Shown one piece after another: positions 38,934-47,404 of a stretch of 64,000 bases of DNA. The position numbers and the translations under genes are program-made. Location: the NCBI GenBank assembly GCA_964420925.1, contig CAYQVB010000080.1:1-64000 (forward strand). The letters run 5' to 3'. How positions within the stretch are numbered: the stretch's first letter is position 1; each line of letters opens with the position of its first letter. The notes under the pieces are model-generated. The model searched no databases. It was not told the origin of the DNA and saw nothing but the letters and a program-made list of their open reading frames with translations. The DNA is from JAJEAD01 sp964420925. Lineage in GTDB: Bacteria; Pseudomonadota; Gammaproteobacteria; HK1.

Positions 38934-39302
38934 ATGACGAGCCATGTCGCCGCAAAGGTCGGAGTGAAGCAGGAGACGATCGCGATCGTCGCGGTCGGTC
39001 TCACTATCCTCGGCACCATGCTGTTCACCACCACCCGGCTCGAAGCCCGGATCGACCGCGTTCAGGTCGAGGCCCGAGCGGACCGGGAAGCGCTGACTCG
39101 AAGGATCGACCGCGTTCAGGCCGAGATCCGGGCCGAAGCTCGAGCGGACCGCGAGGCATTCACTCAGAGAATGGACCTCATGCAGGCTGAATTCCGAGCC
39201 GAAGCTCAAGCGGATCGCGAAGCCTTCTCCCGGGAAATCCTTCGCCTGACCGCCGACCACGCTCGGCTCGCCGGGATCGTCGAGGGTCCCCGCCCCGAGT
39301 AG
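38934..39302 (+). CDS. Membrane-anchored tandem coiled-coil repeat protein, copy B (3 repeats)
   Basis: A 122-residue paralogue of copy A. The N-terminus MTSHVAAKVGVKQE and hydrophobic helix TIAIVAVGLTILGTMLFTT are almost identical, followed by three charged units (RIDRVQVEARADREALTR; RIDRVQAEIRAEARADREAF; RMDLMQAEFRAEAQADREAF) and the cap EILRLTADHARLAGIVEGP. It therefore differs from A by in-frame loss or gain of whole units. The predicted topology is a single anchor with a long helical rod, side undetermined. AGGGAAGATGCC precedes the ATG. Function unknown. Confidence 0.8.
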   Translation: MTSHVAAKVGVKQETIAIVAVGLTILGTMLFTTTRLEARIDRVQVEARADREALTRRIDRVQAEIRAEARADREAFTQRMDLMQAEFRAEAQADREAFSREILRLTADHARLAGIVEGPRPE

Positions 39303-39328
39303 TCTCGACTACCGATGTGAAAGCCGGC

Positions 39329-39350
39329 TTTCGGGTACCGGCACCCGAAA
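39329..39350. terminator. 22-bp palindrome after copy B
   Basis: TTTCGGGTACC and GGCACCCGAAA pair at ten of eleven positions, 26 bases after the stop, at the same place as the copy A palindrome. The fifth base pair is G-C here and A-T in copy A, a compensating change. Confidence 0.55.
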
Positions 39351-39376
39351 CGGTTCGGGATCGAGGAAGCGGGTTC

Positions 39377-39499
39377 GGCGATTGCGAGGCTCAGAGCATC
39401 ATCGCGGCCGCCGCTCACTGGAGTCATCGTTGGACGCCAGAACTCGATGTCGAGACGGCGTCTGTGGCGCCGTTCCTGCCGGCACCACTTGGCGCGTAG
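39377..39499 (+). pseudogene. Second C-terminal fragment of a TMADH-family gene
   Basis: Immediately after the copy B palindrome and flank, the frame FGDCEAQSIIAAAAHWSHRW, then PELDVETAS and PFLPAPLGA with TAG, matches the last 40 residues of the damaged dehydrogenase gene with several substitutions. It is the most diverged of the fragments and has no start. Confidence 0.8.
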
Positions 39500-39544
39500 A
39501 AGGAGATTCGACCCGGCGAATCCGCGCTGCGCACGCGGATGCGT

Positions 39545-41290
39545 TCAAGCGGCGCCGCGCAATGCAGCAGTCGCCTCGGGATCGACCCGGCCCAGCTCGT
39601 CGACAACCACCTTGTACACCTCTCGTGCCCGCGCGGCGCTTATCCAGCCTTCGGCGACGTCGTGGGCAACTCGCTCGGGCTCCCGTTCCGCGGGCGGACC
39701 GTAGCCGCCGCCCGGCTGGGTGATGGAGATCATCACCTCGCCCGGTCCGAGACGCACCTCCGTGCAGGCCTCCAGCTCTTCCTCGTTGCCGTTCGCGCCG
39801 CGCCTAATCTGTCGGGCCCGGCTCGCGGCCCCCCCGCCACGCGCACCCTTGGCCGGAAACATCGTTCCGTCGCTCGCATAGGCCACCATCATCTCGCAGT
39901 CGACGGGGCCGAACTCCACGTGAGCGCCGGGTGCCCCGCGGCGGCGCCCCGCTCCTTCGGTGTCGACCGCAATCTCCTGCTTGTACACCCGCATCGGGAA
40001 GCGCAGCTCGTCGAGCTCGACGCTGTCGAGCAGGCACAGGCCCGCCGATCCCACCGAGGTCAAGGTAAGCCAGCCGTCGGCGCCCGGGGACGCGCCGGCG
40101 GCGGTATGGGCGAGAAATATCTCGTTGACATAGTCCTCGCCGGTACGGGGATCCCTTCCGGATATGACGCCGGTCGCCGGCGGCAGAAGAGGCCCGCATT
40201 CGGCCATGCCGAAGCCCTCCCCCAGATCGGCGATGGCGTGGGCGACCGCATTGGAAATCCGGTCGCAGAAATTCGACGTGCCCATCGAGCAACTGTACGG
40301 GTGCTTCGGAATCCCCACGATGCAGCCTTCGCGCAGATGCACGCGGACCCGCCGGAAGCTGCCGGCATTCGGCGGCACGGTGTGATCGATGCTGTTGAAC
40401 ACCCCGGTCATCGCACCGGATTGAGAGGTGGCTTCGGTCAGGTTGAGCCCGCACTTGAGATTGTCGGGATTGTCCCGCAGGTCAATCTCGATCATGGCTT
40501 CTTCCGGGTCGACCTCGACGACCACGTTGATGGGCAGACCCTCGGCGGGCAGCTTCGGGAAGGGGTCGTGGGTAATGGTCATCTCGACCCGACCCCCCGG
40601 CATCTCCCGGATGGCGGCGGCCATGCGCTGCTCGCTGTAGTCGAACCAGGCGGGCACGAACGCGTCGAGCGTGTCCCAGCCCACTTCTTCCCCGAAGGCG
40701 AGAAGCTCGCGCTCCCCGATTCTCGCCGCGCCCAGCATCGCGAGGTAGTCGCCCCGCCACTGCGCCGGCACGCGGAAGCGCAGCTCGCACATCCGGATGA
40801 TGTCCGCGATGTCGGTGTAGTCCTCCTGCACCCTGGTGCCGGGGAAGATGAGCGCACCTTCCTCGTAGACGTCCTCGGCCGCCGCCATGTAGGTCGTCGG
40901 CTTGGAGTTGCCGATGTCCGCCTGGTGGGCCTTGGCGAGCACCGTGAACCGGTGGCGGCCGTCGTCGTCGATGACCGGCACCAGGATGGTGTGGTCCGCC
41001 GGATGCGAGCAGCCGTGGTAAGGCGAGTTGTTGAGGAAGGCATCCCCACGCCGCAGAACCGGATGGTACTCCTTCATGTAGCGCGCCATGATGTCCGGCC
41101 CGCTCAGCACGTGGACGGGCAGACTCTCGTCCGCCGCGACGAACTCGTCGTCCGCGGACAAGATGCAGCAGGAGAAGTCGTGCGCGGTGTTGAGCACCCC
41201 GGAGCGACCAGTGCGCATCAGCGTGTTGGCCATCCTCTGACAGATCCCCTGAAAGCGGCTGCTGAGCACCGCCAGACGCACACCGTCCAT
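39545..41290 (-). CDS. Hydantoinase B / 5-oxoprolinase beta-type subunit (HyuB), set 1
   Basis: A 581-residue hydantoinase_B-domain protein. With HyuA partners, family members hydrolyse cyclic amides such as hydantoins, N-methylhydantoin or 5-oxoproline at the cost of ATP; others belong to acetone/acetophenone carboxylases. Family marks are NTAHDFSCCILSADDEFVA, NNSPYHGCSHPADHTI and AGRRRGAPG, with a glycine-rich end (TQPGGGYGPPAEREP). The ATG at 41290 has AGGAGGAG six bases upstream; a GTG at 41311 would start inside the hyuA end and is less likely. It is 17 bases downstream of hyuA. Confidence 0.87.
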   Translation of the reverse strand: MDGVRLAVLSSRFQGICQRMANTLMRTGRSGVLNTAHDFSCCILSADDEFVAADESLPVHVLSGPDIMARYMKEYHPVLRRGDAFLNNSPYHGCSHPADHTILVPVIDDDGRHRFTVLAKAHQADIGNSKPTTYMAAAEDVYEEGALIFPGTRVQEDYTDIADIIRMCELRFRVPAQWRGDYLAMLGAARIGERELLAFGEEVGWDTLDAFVPAWFDYSEQRMAAAIREMPGGRVEMTITHDPFPKLPAEGLPINVVVEVDPEEAMIEIDLRDNPDNLKCGLNLTEATSQSGAMTGVFNSIDHTVPPNAGSFRRVRVHLREGCIVGIPKHPYSCSMGTSNFCDRISNAVAHAIADLGEGFGMAECGPLLPPATGVISGRDPRTGEDYVNEIFLAHTAAGASPGADGWLTLTSVGSAGLCLLDSVELDELRFPMRVYKQEIAVDTEGAGRRRGAPGAHVEFGPVDCEMMVAYASDGTMFPAKGARGGGAASRARQIRRGANGNEEELEACTEVRLGPGEVMISITQPGGGYGPPAEREPERVAHDVAEGWISAARAREVYKVVVDELGRVDPEATAALRGAA

Positions 41291-41307
41291 TCTCTCCTCC
41301 TCAGGTT

Positions 41308-43410
41308 TCACCAGCTCTTGGCCGCGAGAGCGGCCGCTTCGGACTGCACCTCTCCCACGCGCACCTGGAGTCCGCCCGAGCCCGCCCGCTGAAACTCGAC
41401 CCCGGGCTCGATGGCAACCGAGGTGAACGGCGATTCGACCACCGCCGGACCGACGGAGGGCGTCCTGGTCAAACTGGCGAACTCGACGACCGCCGCCTCG
41501 ACCGGCCCGTGCCCGGGAAACACCACCCGTCTCGCGGCGTGTCCCGCGGGCGTCACGGGGTCCTGAACGGGCGGCAGATCGCGCTGCCGGATTCGACTGC
41601 GCACGCGCGCGTGCCAGTGGATGACCTCCACCTCCGAGTCCGGGTCGCGAACCGCGAAGACCTGCTCATGCTCGGCATGGAAGGCTTCGACCAGCGCATC
41701 CACGTCGGCCCGGGTCTCGAAGCGCGGGGCGCGCAGCTCGATCTCTATCTCCCAGACCTGGTGCGCGTAACGGGCCTCGGCCGAGAAGGTAATCTGCGCA
41801 TCCGAAGGCGGGAGAGCAAGGTCCTCGACCATCTGCGCCGCGCGTTTCTCGAGCGATTCCAGGACCGTGTTGACGCCGTCGAAGTCGAAGCCCTCGCTGC
41901 CCGTGGGGTGGGTGGCGGCGAAATCGTCCCCGAGCTCGGCCATCAGGGCGCCGGACGCCGAGAGCACAGCGCCCACCTGCGGGATCAGGATGTCCGAGCA
42001 GCCGAGGCGCCGGGCCATCGCGATCGCGTTGAGCCCGGCTGCACCGCCGCCGGCGACCAGCACCGCGGATCGCGGGTCCACGCCCTGATGAATGGTGATG
42101 CCCTGAATCGCCTGCACCATGTTCTCGGTCATCACCTCGAGCACCGCGCAGGCGCCGGCGGGGAGATCGAGCCCCAGCGGGGTGCAGACATGCTCCTCGA
42201 GCGCGCGCTCGGCGGGCGCACGCTCGAGCCGCATGCGCCCGCCGAGGAAGTAGTCCGGGTCGAGAATGCCGAGAACCAGTGCGGCATCGGTGACGGTGGC
42301 CCTCCTTCCCCCGCGGCCGTAGCAGGCCGGGCCGGGAGCGGCGCCCGCGCTCTGCGGGCCGACGCGGAGCATGCCTCCCGGATCGACCCAGGCGACACTC
42401 CCTCCGCCGGCGCCGATGCTCTTCACGTCGATGGACGGAAACCCCGTCATGTGACCGCGGAAGGGCTCTCCCAGCCAGGTTTCCCGTGTCCAGGGGATGC
42501 GGGCTTGGCGCACCAGGCTCACGTCGAAGCTGGTGCCCCCGGTGTCCGCGACGATCGCGTCGCCCGAGCCGAGATCCGCGCGCGCGAAGTGCCGTCCCGC
42601 CACCGGCGCCATGGCCGGTCCCGAGTTGATCGCGTGGATGGGGGCCGCGGCCACCGTCTCCCCGTCCTTCACGTCGCCCTGCGAGGTCACCATGACGAAG
42701 TGCCCGTCGAGCCCCTCCGCGCGGAGACTCTCTTCCAGGGACCGGACGTAGCGGCTCATGACGGGTTTCAGCGAGGCGTCGATACAGGCCGAGGAGGCCC
42801 GCCGGTACTCCCGAAGCGTGGGGTTGAGCCGATGCGACAGGGTGAAGGGCACGTCCGGCAGATGACGGGCGAGCAGCTCGCCGACGCGAAGCTCGTGCAC
42901 CGGGTTCACCGTCGACCAGAGCAGGCATACGGCGACCGCTTCGACCTCGAGTGCGCCGAGCTTCGAGATGATCTCGACAGTGGCGGGCTCGTCGAGGGGC
43001 GAGACGACGGCACCGTCGGCGCCGATTCGTTCCGGCACCTGGAAGGTCAGCGCGCGGGGCACGTAGGGTTCGGGGTACTCGACCGTGAAATTGAAGATCT
43101 CGATGCGTCCGCCTTCACGGAACAGCAACGTGTCGGGATGGCCTTCGGTGGCCAGGTAGGCGGTGCGCGCGGTGCTGCCGGTGAGCACCGCGTTGATGGC
43201 AAGCGTGGTCGCGTGGATGAAGAGCTCGCATTGCCCCAGCAGGTCCGCAACACGCTCCCCGCGATGCCGTGCGGCGGTCTCCAGGGCAGCGAAGATGCCC
43301 GAGGCGGGCTCCTCGGGCGTGGTGGGCGCCTTGAACACCTGGAGTCGTCCCGTGTTCTCTTCGAGCACCAGGTCCGTGAAGGTGCCGCCGGTGTCCACCG
43401 AAATGCGCAT
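41308..43410 (-). CDS. Hydantoinase A / 5-oxoprolinase alpha-type subunit (HyuA), set 1
   Basis: A 700-residue protein with the hydantoinase/oxoprolinase N-terminal domain and the actin-fold ATPase domain. It opens ISVDTGGTFTDLVLEE, has ATTLAINAVLTGSTARTAYL and ADTGGTSFDVSLV, then GAGGGSVAWVDPGGMLRVGP, PGPACYGRGG and AGGGAAGLNAIAMARRLG. ATP is bound by the DTGGT loops. It pairs with HyuB downstream. It is divergent from a second HyuA gene at 43580, sharing a 169-base regulatory gap. Substrate unknown. Confidence 0.88.
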   Translation of the reverse strand: MRISVDTGGTFTDLVLEENTGRLQVFKAPTTPEEPASGIFAALETAARHRGERVADLLGQCELFIHATTLAINAVLTGSTARTAYLATEGHPDTLLFREGGRIEIFNFTVEYPEPYVPRALTFQVPERIGADGAVVSPLDEPATVEIISKLGALEVEAVAVCLLWSTVNPVHELRVGELLARHLPDVPFTLSHRLNPTLREYRRASSACIDASLKPVMSRYVRSLEESLRAEGLDGHFVMVTSQGDVKDGETVAAAPIHAINSGPAMAPVAGRHFARADLGSGDAIVADTGGTSFDVSLVRQARIPWTRETWLGEPFRGHMTGFPSIDVKSIGAGGGSVAWVDPGGMLRVGPQSAGAAPGPACYGRGGRRATVTDAALVLGILDPDYFLGGRMRLERAPAERALEEHVCTPLGLDLPAGACAVLEVMTENMVQAIQGITIHQGVDPRSAVLVAGGGAAGLNAIAMARRLGCSDILIPQVGAVLSASGALMAELGDDFAATHPTGSEGFDFDGVNTVLESLEKRAAQMVEDLALPPSDAQITFSAEARYAHQVWEIEIELRAPRFETRADVDALVEAFHAEHEQVFAVRDPDSEVEVIHWHARVRSRIRQRDLPPVQDPVTPAGHAARRVVFPGHGPVEAAVVEFASLTRTPSVGPAVVESPFTSVAIEPGVEFQRAGSGGLQVRVGEVQSEAAALAAKSW

Positions 43411-43483
43411 CGAGGGTTCCCTTGCCGTCGCCGAAGGCGTGGTCGGAATCTATCAACGTGGAGTCGAGCCAACAATCCGGCCC

Positions 43484-43512
43484 TTGACGCTGCAGGACAC
43501 CGGCACTATTGT
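43484..43512 (+). promoter_or_regulatory. Sigma70-like promoter of the hyu-xdh-iclR-pot operon
   Basis: TTGACG (43484-43489), exactly 17 bases, then TATTGT (43507-43512). It is the best promoter match seen in the window and faces the plus-strand operon that starts at 43580. Confidence 0.65.
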
Positions 43513-43531
43513 TTCGAAAATACAGAAATAA

Positions 43532-43548
43532 CTTTCGATTATCGAAAG
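43532..43548. promoter_or_regulatory. 17-bp palindromic operator
   Basis: CTTTCGAT-T-ATCGAAAG is a perfect eight-base inverted repeat around one base, about 20 bases downstream of the -10 box and 31 bases before the hyuA start. It is A/T-rich against a G/C-rich background. Its place fits a repressor site, and the IclR-type regulator encoded in the same operon is the natural candidate. Confidence 0.6.
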
Positions 43549-43579
43549 GTGTCGCGATTCGAGGGCGGGCATCACCATC

Positions 43580-45598
43580 ATGTCCGGAGGTTGGCAAGTC
43601 GGAGTCGATGTCGGAGGCACGTTCACCGATGTGGTCGCGCTTTGCCGCGGGCAGGCCGACACGCGGGTCGCCAAGGTCCCCTCCCGTTCCGACGACCGCG
43701 TGGCGGCCCTCGTTTCGGCGCTCCGTGCGGTGAATCTTGCATGGTCCGACGTCGACGATCTGATCCACGGCACCACCCTCGTGACCAATGCGATCGTCGA
43801 GGACGATTTCGCCGACGTTGCCCTGATCGCCACGCGCGGTTTCTCGGACACCCTGGCCATCGGGCGGCAGAACCGGCTCCACCTCTACCGGCTCGACCTT
43901 CCACCCAAGCTCGCGCCGCAGGTTCCGGGAGCGCTTCGCTTCGAGGTCGACGAGCGGGTCGATCACGAAGGCCGGGTGCTCGAGCCGATGGACCCGCGCT
44001 CGGTGGACGAAGCTATTCGGCAGATTGAAGCGAGCGGCGCGAGCGCGGTTGCGGTATCGCTGATGCACTCCTACGCCAACCCCGCTCACGAGGAGGCGCT
44101 GGGCGATCGGCTGCGCGAGTCCATTCCTTTTGTCGCGCTCTCGAACCGGGTGAACCCGGAGGCCAGGGAGTACGAGCGCACGGCGACGACGGCGTTGAGC
44201 GCCGCGGTCATGCCGCTCGCGGCCGGCTACCTCGACCGGCTCGACGCGGCGAAAGCGCCGGGCTCGAGGCTGCACCTCTTCCACTCCGCGGGGGGCATGG
44301 CCTCTCCGGAGGCGTTGCGCGAGCTGCCGCTGGGCCTCGCCGCGTCCGGGCCCGCGGCCGGGGTGGCCGCCGCCGGCCACATCGCCCGGGCGCTCGAAAT
44401 CGGGCATGCGATCAGCTTCGACATGGGCGGCACCACCACCGATGTCGGTCTGATCGTCAACGGCGAAGCACAGATTTCCAGCGACCAGTCGCTCGGTGGT
44501 CGGCCGCTGCGACAGCCCATGGTGGCGGTGGAGTCGATCGGAGCAGGAGGCGGCTCCATCGCCCGTCTCGACCACGGAGCCCTCGTCGTCGGGCCGGAGA
44601 GCGCCGGCGCCGACCCGGGGCCCGCCTGCTACGCTCGGGGCGGTGAGCGTCCGACGGTGAGCGACGCCAACCTGGTGTTGGGATACATGAGCCCGGATCG
44701 CCTGATCGGCGGTAACATCCGGCTTGACGCCGGCGCGGCTCGGGCCGTCGTCGCGCCGCTGGCGTCGGCCATCGGCACGAGCGAGGAGGAGGCAGCGCTC
44801 GGCATCGTCCGGGTGGCCAATGCGTCCATGCTGCGGGCGCTGCGCCGGGTAACGGTGGAGCGCGGCATCGACGGGCGCCGGTGCACACTCCTCGCCTTCG
44901 GCGGCGCGGGACCGATGCATGCGGTCGAGCTGGCCCGTGCCTTCTCCATCGACACGGTGATCGTTCCCGCCCACTCCAGCGTGTTCTCGGCGCTCGGCTG
45001 CGTCGGCGCCGAAATGAGCTATGCGCAGCAGCGCACCCTGCGCATGGCGATGGACGACTGGGATGCACAACGACTGCTCCGGGTGCGGCGTGATCTCAGG
45101 TCCCGCCTCGTCGCGCCCCTGGCCGCGGCGGGATACGACGAAGCGGACATGGAGGTCGAAGAGGTGGCGGCGCTCCGCTACCGGGGGCAGAGCTATGCCA
45201 TCGAGATCGCCGATGCTCCGCTCGACGATCGCGGGCGCCTGAACCTCCGCTTCCTGGAACGTCATCGGGCGCTGTATGGCTTCGCGACCGAGGAGCCGTG
45301 GGAACTCACCTCGATTCGGATACGGGTATCGGCGCCCCGGACCAACGGGACGCAGCGATCCGCATCTCCGTGCCCGAGCGGAGGCTCGGTGCCGGATCGG
45401 ACACTGGCCTGCACCTTCGGCGCGGGAGGCCCGGTTGCGACGCCGCGCTGGCCCCGGGCCGCGGTGAGCGCCGGTCGCACCCTCGCGGGTCCGGTGATCG
45501 TCGAGGACGCATGGTCGACGGTGGTGGTTCCGCCCGGCGCGACGCTGCGCGCCGACGAGGCCGGTCACCTCCACATCGCGACGGGGGTTTCCCGGTGA
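43580..45598 (+). CDS. Hydantoinase A / 5-oxoprolinase alpha-type subunit (HyuA), set 2
   Basis: A 672-residue HyuA homologue, only moderately similar to the one at 41308-43410. Nucleotide-binding loops are VGVDVGGTFTDVVAL and SFDMGGTTTDVGLI, with HGTTLVTNAIVEDDFADVAL, GAGGGSIARLDHGALVVGPE, PGPACYARGGE and LLAFGGAGPMHAVELAR. The ATG at 43580 follows GAGGGCGGG. Its TGA overlaps the GTG start of hyuB (GTGA), so the two subunits are translationally coupled. It is first in the eleven-gene plus-strand operon. Confidence 0.88.
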   Translation: MSGGWQVGVDVGGTFTDVVALCRGQADTRVAKVPSRSDDRVAALVSALRAVNLAWSDVDDLIHGTTLVTNAIVEDDFADVALIATRGFSDTLAIGRQNRLHLYRLDLPPKLAPQVPGALRFEVDERVDHEGRVLEPMDPRSVDEAIRQIEASGASAVAVSLMHSYANPAHEEALGDRLRESIPFVALSNRVNPEAREYERTATTALSAAVMPLAAGYLDRLDAAKAPGSRLHLFHSAGGMASPEALRELPLGLAASGPAAGVAAAGHIARALEIGHAISFDMGGTTTDVGLIVNGEAQISSDQSLGGRPLRQPMVAVESIGAGGGSIARLDHGALVVGPESAGADPGPACYARGGERPTVSDANLVLGYMSPDRLIGGNIRLDAGAARAVVAPLASAIGTSEEEAALGIVRVANASMLRALRRVTVERGIDGRRCTLLAFGGAGPMHAVELARAFSIDTVIVPAHSSVFSALGCVGAEMSYAQQRTLRMAMDDWDAQRLLRVRRDLRSRLVAPLAAAGYDEADMEVEEVAALRYRGQSYAIEIADAPLDDRGRLNLRFLERHRALYGFATEEPWELTSIRIRVSAPRTNGTQRSASPCPSGGSVPDRTLACTFGAGGPVATPRWPRAAVSAGRTLAGPVIVEDAWSTVVVPPGATLRADEAGHLHIATGVSR

Positions 45599-47250
45599 CC
45601 GGCACCGTCGATCCCGTGACTCTGGAGGTCATTCGCAACGCCCTCTGCGCCACCGCAGAGGAGATGTCCCTGGTGGTCATGCGCTCGGCCCGCTCGCCGC
45701 TGCTGCGCGAGGCCGGCGATCTCTCCTCGGCGCTGACCGACGCGGACGGCTACCTCATCGCCCAGGGCCGGGACATTCCCATGCACATGGGCGTCATGAG
45801 CTTCACGGTGCGGGAGTTCCTCGAGCGCGTGCCGAAGTCGCGGCTCTCGCCGGGCGACGTCTGGTTCCTCAACCTGCCCGAGATTGGCGGCAACCACCTG
45901 CCCGACGTGAAGGCGATCCGGCCGGTCTTCGTCGAGGGCACGCTCGTCGCGTTCGCGGTCAACCTCGCCCACTGGGCCGACATCGGGGGCGCGGTCCCCG
46001 GCAGCTACGTGGCCGGCGCCACCGATGCCTGGCAGGAAGGGCTGCGTATCCCGCCCTTCCGACTGTTCAGTGCCGACGGTCCCGAGCGCGAGAATCTCGA
46101 CATGGTGCTCGCCAACGTACGCGGGGCGGACGAACGCGAGGGAGACATCCTCGCGCAGATGGCGGCGACCCGGGGGGCCGAGGAACACCTGCACCGCCTC
46201 TTCGCCGAGCACGGCACGAACACCGTGCTGGCCGCCGTCGCTGCCATCCACGACCGGGCCGAGGCCCAGATGCGCGAGGCGATCGCCGCGGTTCCCGACG
46301 GCGCCTACCATGGCGAAGACTGGCTCGACGACGACGCCGCGGGTGACGAACCCGTCCCGGTGCGGGTTCGGGTCACCATCGCGGGCAGTGGGGCGACCTT
46401 CGACTTTTCGGAGACCGCCGACGCGGCCCGGGGACCGGTGAACACCACCCCCTTCATCGCTGCGGCCTCGGTCTTCTACGTGGTCAAGACCCTCTTCGGA
46501 CCGGACATCCAGCCGAGCGGCGGCTGCTACCGTCCCCTCGAGATCGTCACCCGACCCGGCTCGCTGCTCGACCCCGGCCCCGAACGCCCGGTGGTGGGCG
46601 GCAACCACGAGACCTCCCAGCGCGTCGCCGACGCGGTGTTCCGGGCCCTGGAGCCCACCGGACCGGAGCGCCTCTCCGCGGGCGGGCCGACCACGTCCGG
46701 CCTGGTACTGTTCGGAGGGCGGCGCGCGGACGGGGTGTGGACCACGTTCTACGAGACCCACGGAGGCGGGGAGGGCGCCCGTCACGACCGGGACGGCGCG
46801 CCGGTGATCCGGGTCCACATGTCGAACGTGATGAATACCCCGGCCGAGGTGGTGGAAGCGGAGTATCCGATTCGGGTCGAGCGCCAGCGCCTGCGCCGCG
46901 GCTCCGGCGGGGCGGGGCGGCGGCGCGGCGGCGACGGGTTGCACCGGGCGTACCGGGTGCTGTGCGACGATATGTCGGTCACTTCGATGTTCGAGCGCCG
47001 CGTGGTGCCGCCCTACGGCCTGCAGGGCGGTGCGCCGGGAGCGCCGTTCCGGGTGAGCGTCGAGCACGCGGACGGTCGCCGCACCGAGCTTCCCGGCAAG
47101 GCCAACGTCCGGCTCGAGCGCGACGACCTGGTGGTCGTCGAGAGTTGCGGCGGCGGGGGCTACGGCGCGCCCGAGGAAATGGGCGGCCCGGAGAGTGCGC
47201 CGGCGGAGTCGGCCGGGGTTGCGGCGGCAAGTCTGTCGAGGCTTACATGA
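45595..47250 (+). CDS. Hydantoinase B / 5-oxoprolinase beta-type subunit (HyuB), set 2
   Basis: A 551-residue HyuB homologue. Visible are DPVTLEVIRNALCATAEEMS, REAGDLSSALTDADGYLIAQ, NLPEIGGNHLPDVKAI (where set 1 has SPYHGCSHPADH) and a terminal ESCGGGGYGAPEE. The GTG start at 45595 overlaps the hyuA stop and is preferred over any upstream start, which would lie inside hyuA. It presumably forms a heteromeric ATP-dependent cyclic-amidase with the preceding gene. A REP-like hairpin and 154 bases separate it from the SDR gene. Confidence 0.87.
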   Translation: MTGTVDPVTLEVIRNALCATAEEMSLVVMRSARSPLLREAGDLSSALTDADGYLIAQGRDIPMHMGVMSFTVREFLERVPKSRLSPGDVWFLNLPEIGGNHLPDVKAIRPVFVEGTLVAFAVNLAHWADIGGAVPGSYVAGATDAWQEGLRIPPFRLFSADGPERENLDMVLANVRGADEREGDILAQMAATRGAEEHLHRLFAEHGTNTVLAAVAAIHDRAEAQMREAIAAVPDGAYHGEDWLDDDAAGDEPVPVRVRVTIAGSGATFDFSETADAARGPVNTTPFIAAASVFYVVKTLFGPDIQPSGGCYRPLEIVTRPGSLLDPGPERPVVGGNHETSQRVADAVFRALEPTGPERLSAGGPTTSGLVLFGGRRADGVWTTFYETHGGGEGARHDRDGAPVIRVHMSNVMNTPAEVVEAEYPIRVERQRLRRGSGGAGRRRGGDGLHRAYRVLCDDMSVTSMFERRVVPPYGLQGGAPGAPFRVSVEHADGRRTELPGKANVRLERDDLVVVESCGGGGYGAPEEMGGPESAPAESAGVAAASLSRLT

Positions 47251-47279
47251 CACATCCCATAGCACAGTGTTTTTCGTGG

Positions 47280-47299
47280 ATTCCCGCTTGCGCGGGAAT
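47280..47299. repeat. REP-like hairpin ATTCCCGC/GCGGGAAT
   Basis: A perfect eight-base-pair stem with loop TTGC between hyuB and the SDR gene. The same core recurs imperfectly at 30.1 kb. It could attenuate or stabilise the long operon transcript at this point. Confidence 0.6.
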
Positions 47300-47404
47300 G
47301 ATGCACGAGGAGGACTCGAACACGCGAGTGCTCCCGAATTTCCTTCGCCGACGGCGGGGCTGCGCCCCACCCTGGGTGGCTTGCATGAGGAGAAGGGGAC
47401 GCCA

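Noticed and set aside
41509..44028. An 839-codon plus-strand frame opposite the first hyuA
   Set aside because: Antisense shadow of a conserved HyuA gene; low-complexity composition and no motif.
30099..47299. The GGGAAT hairpins as a CRISPR array
   Set aside because: Only three palindromes, far apart and without regular spacers; they are the common REP-like type.
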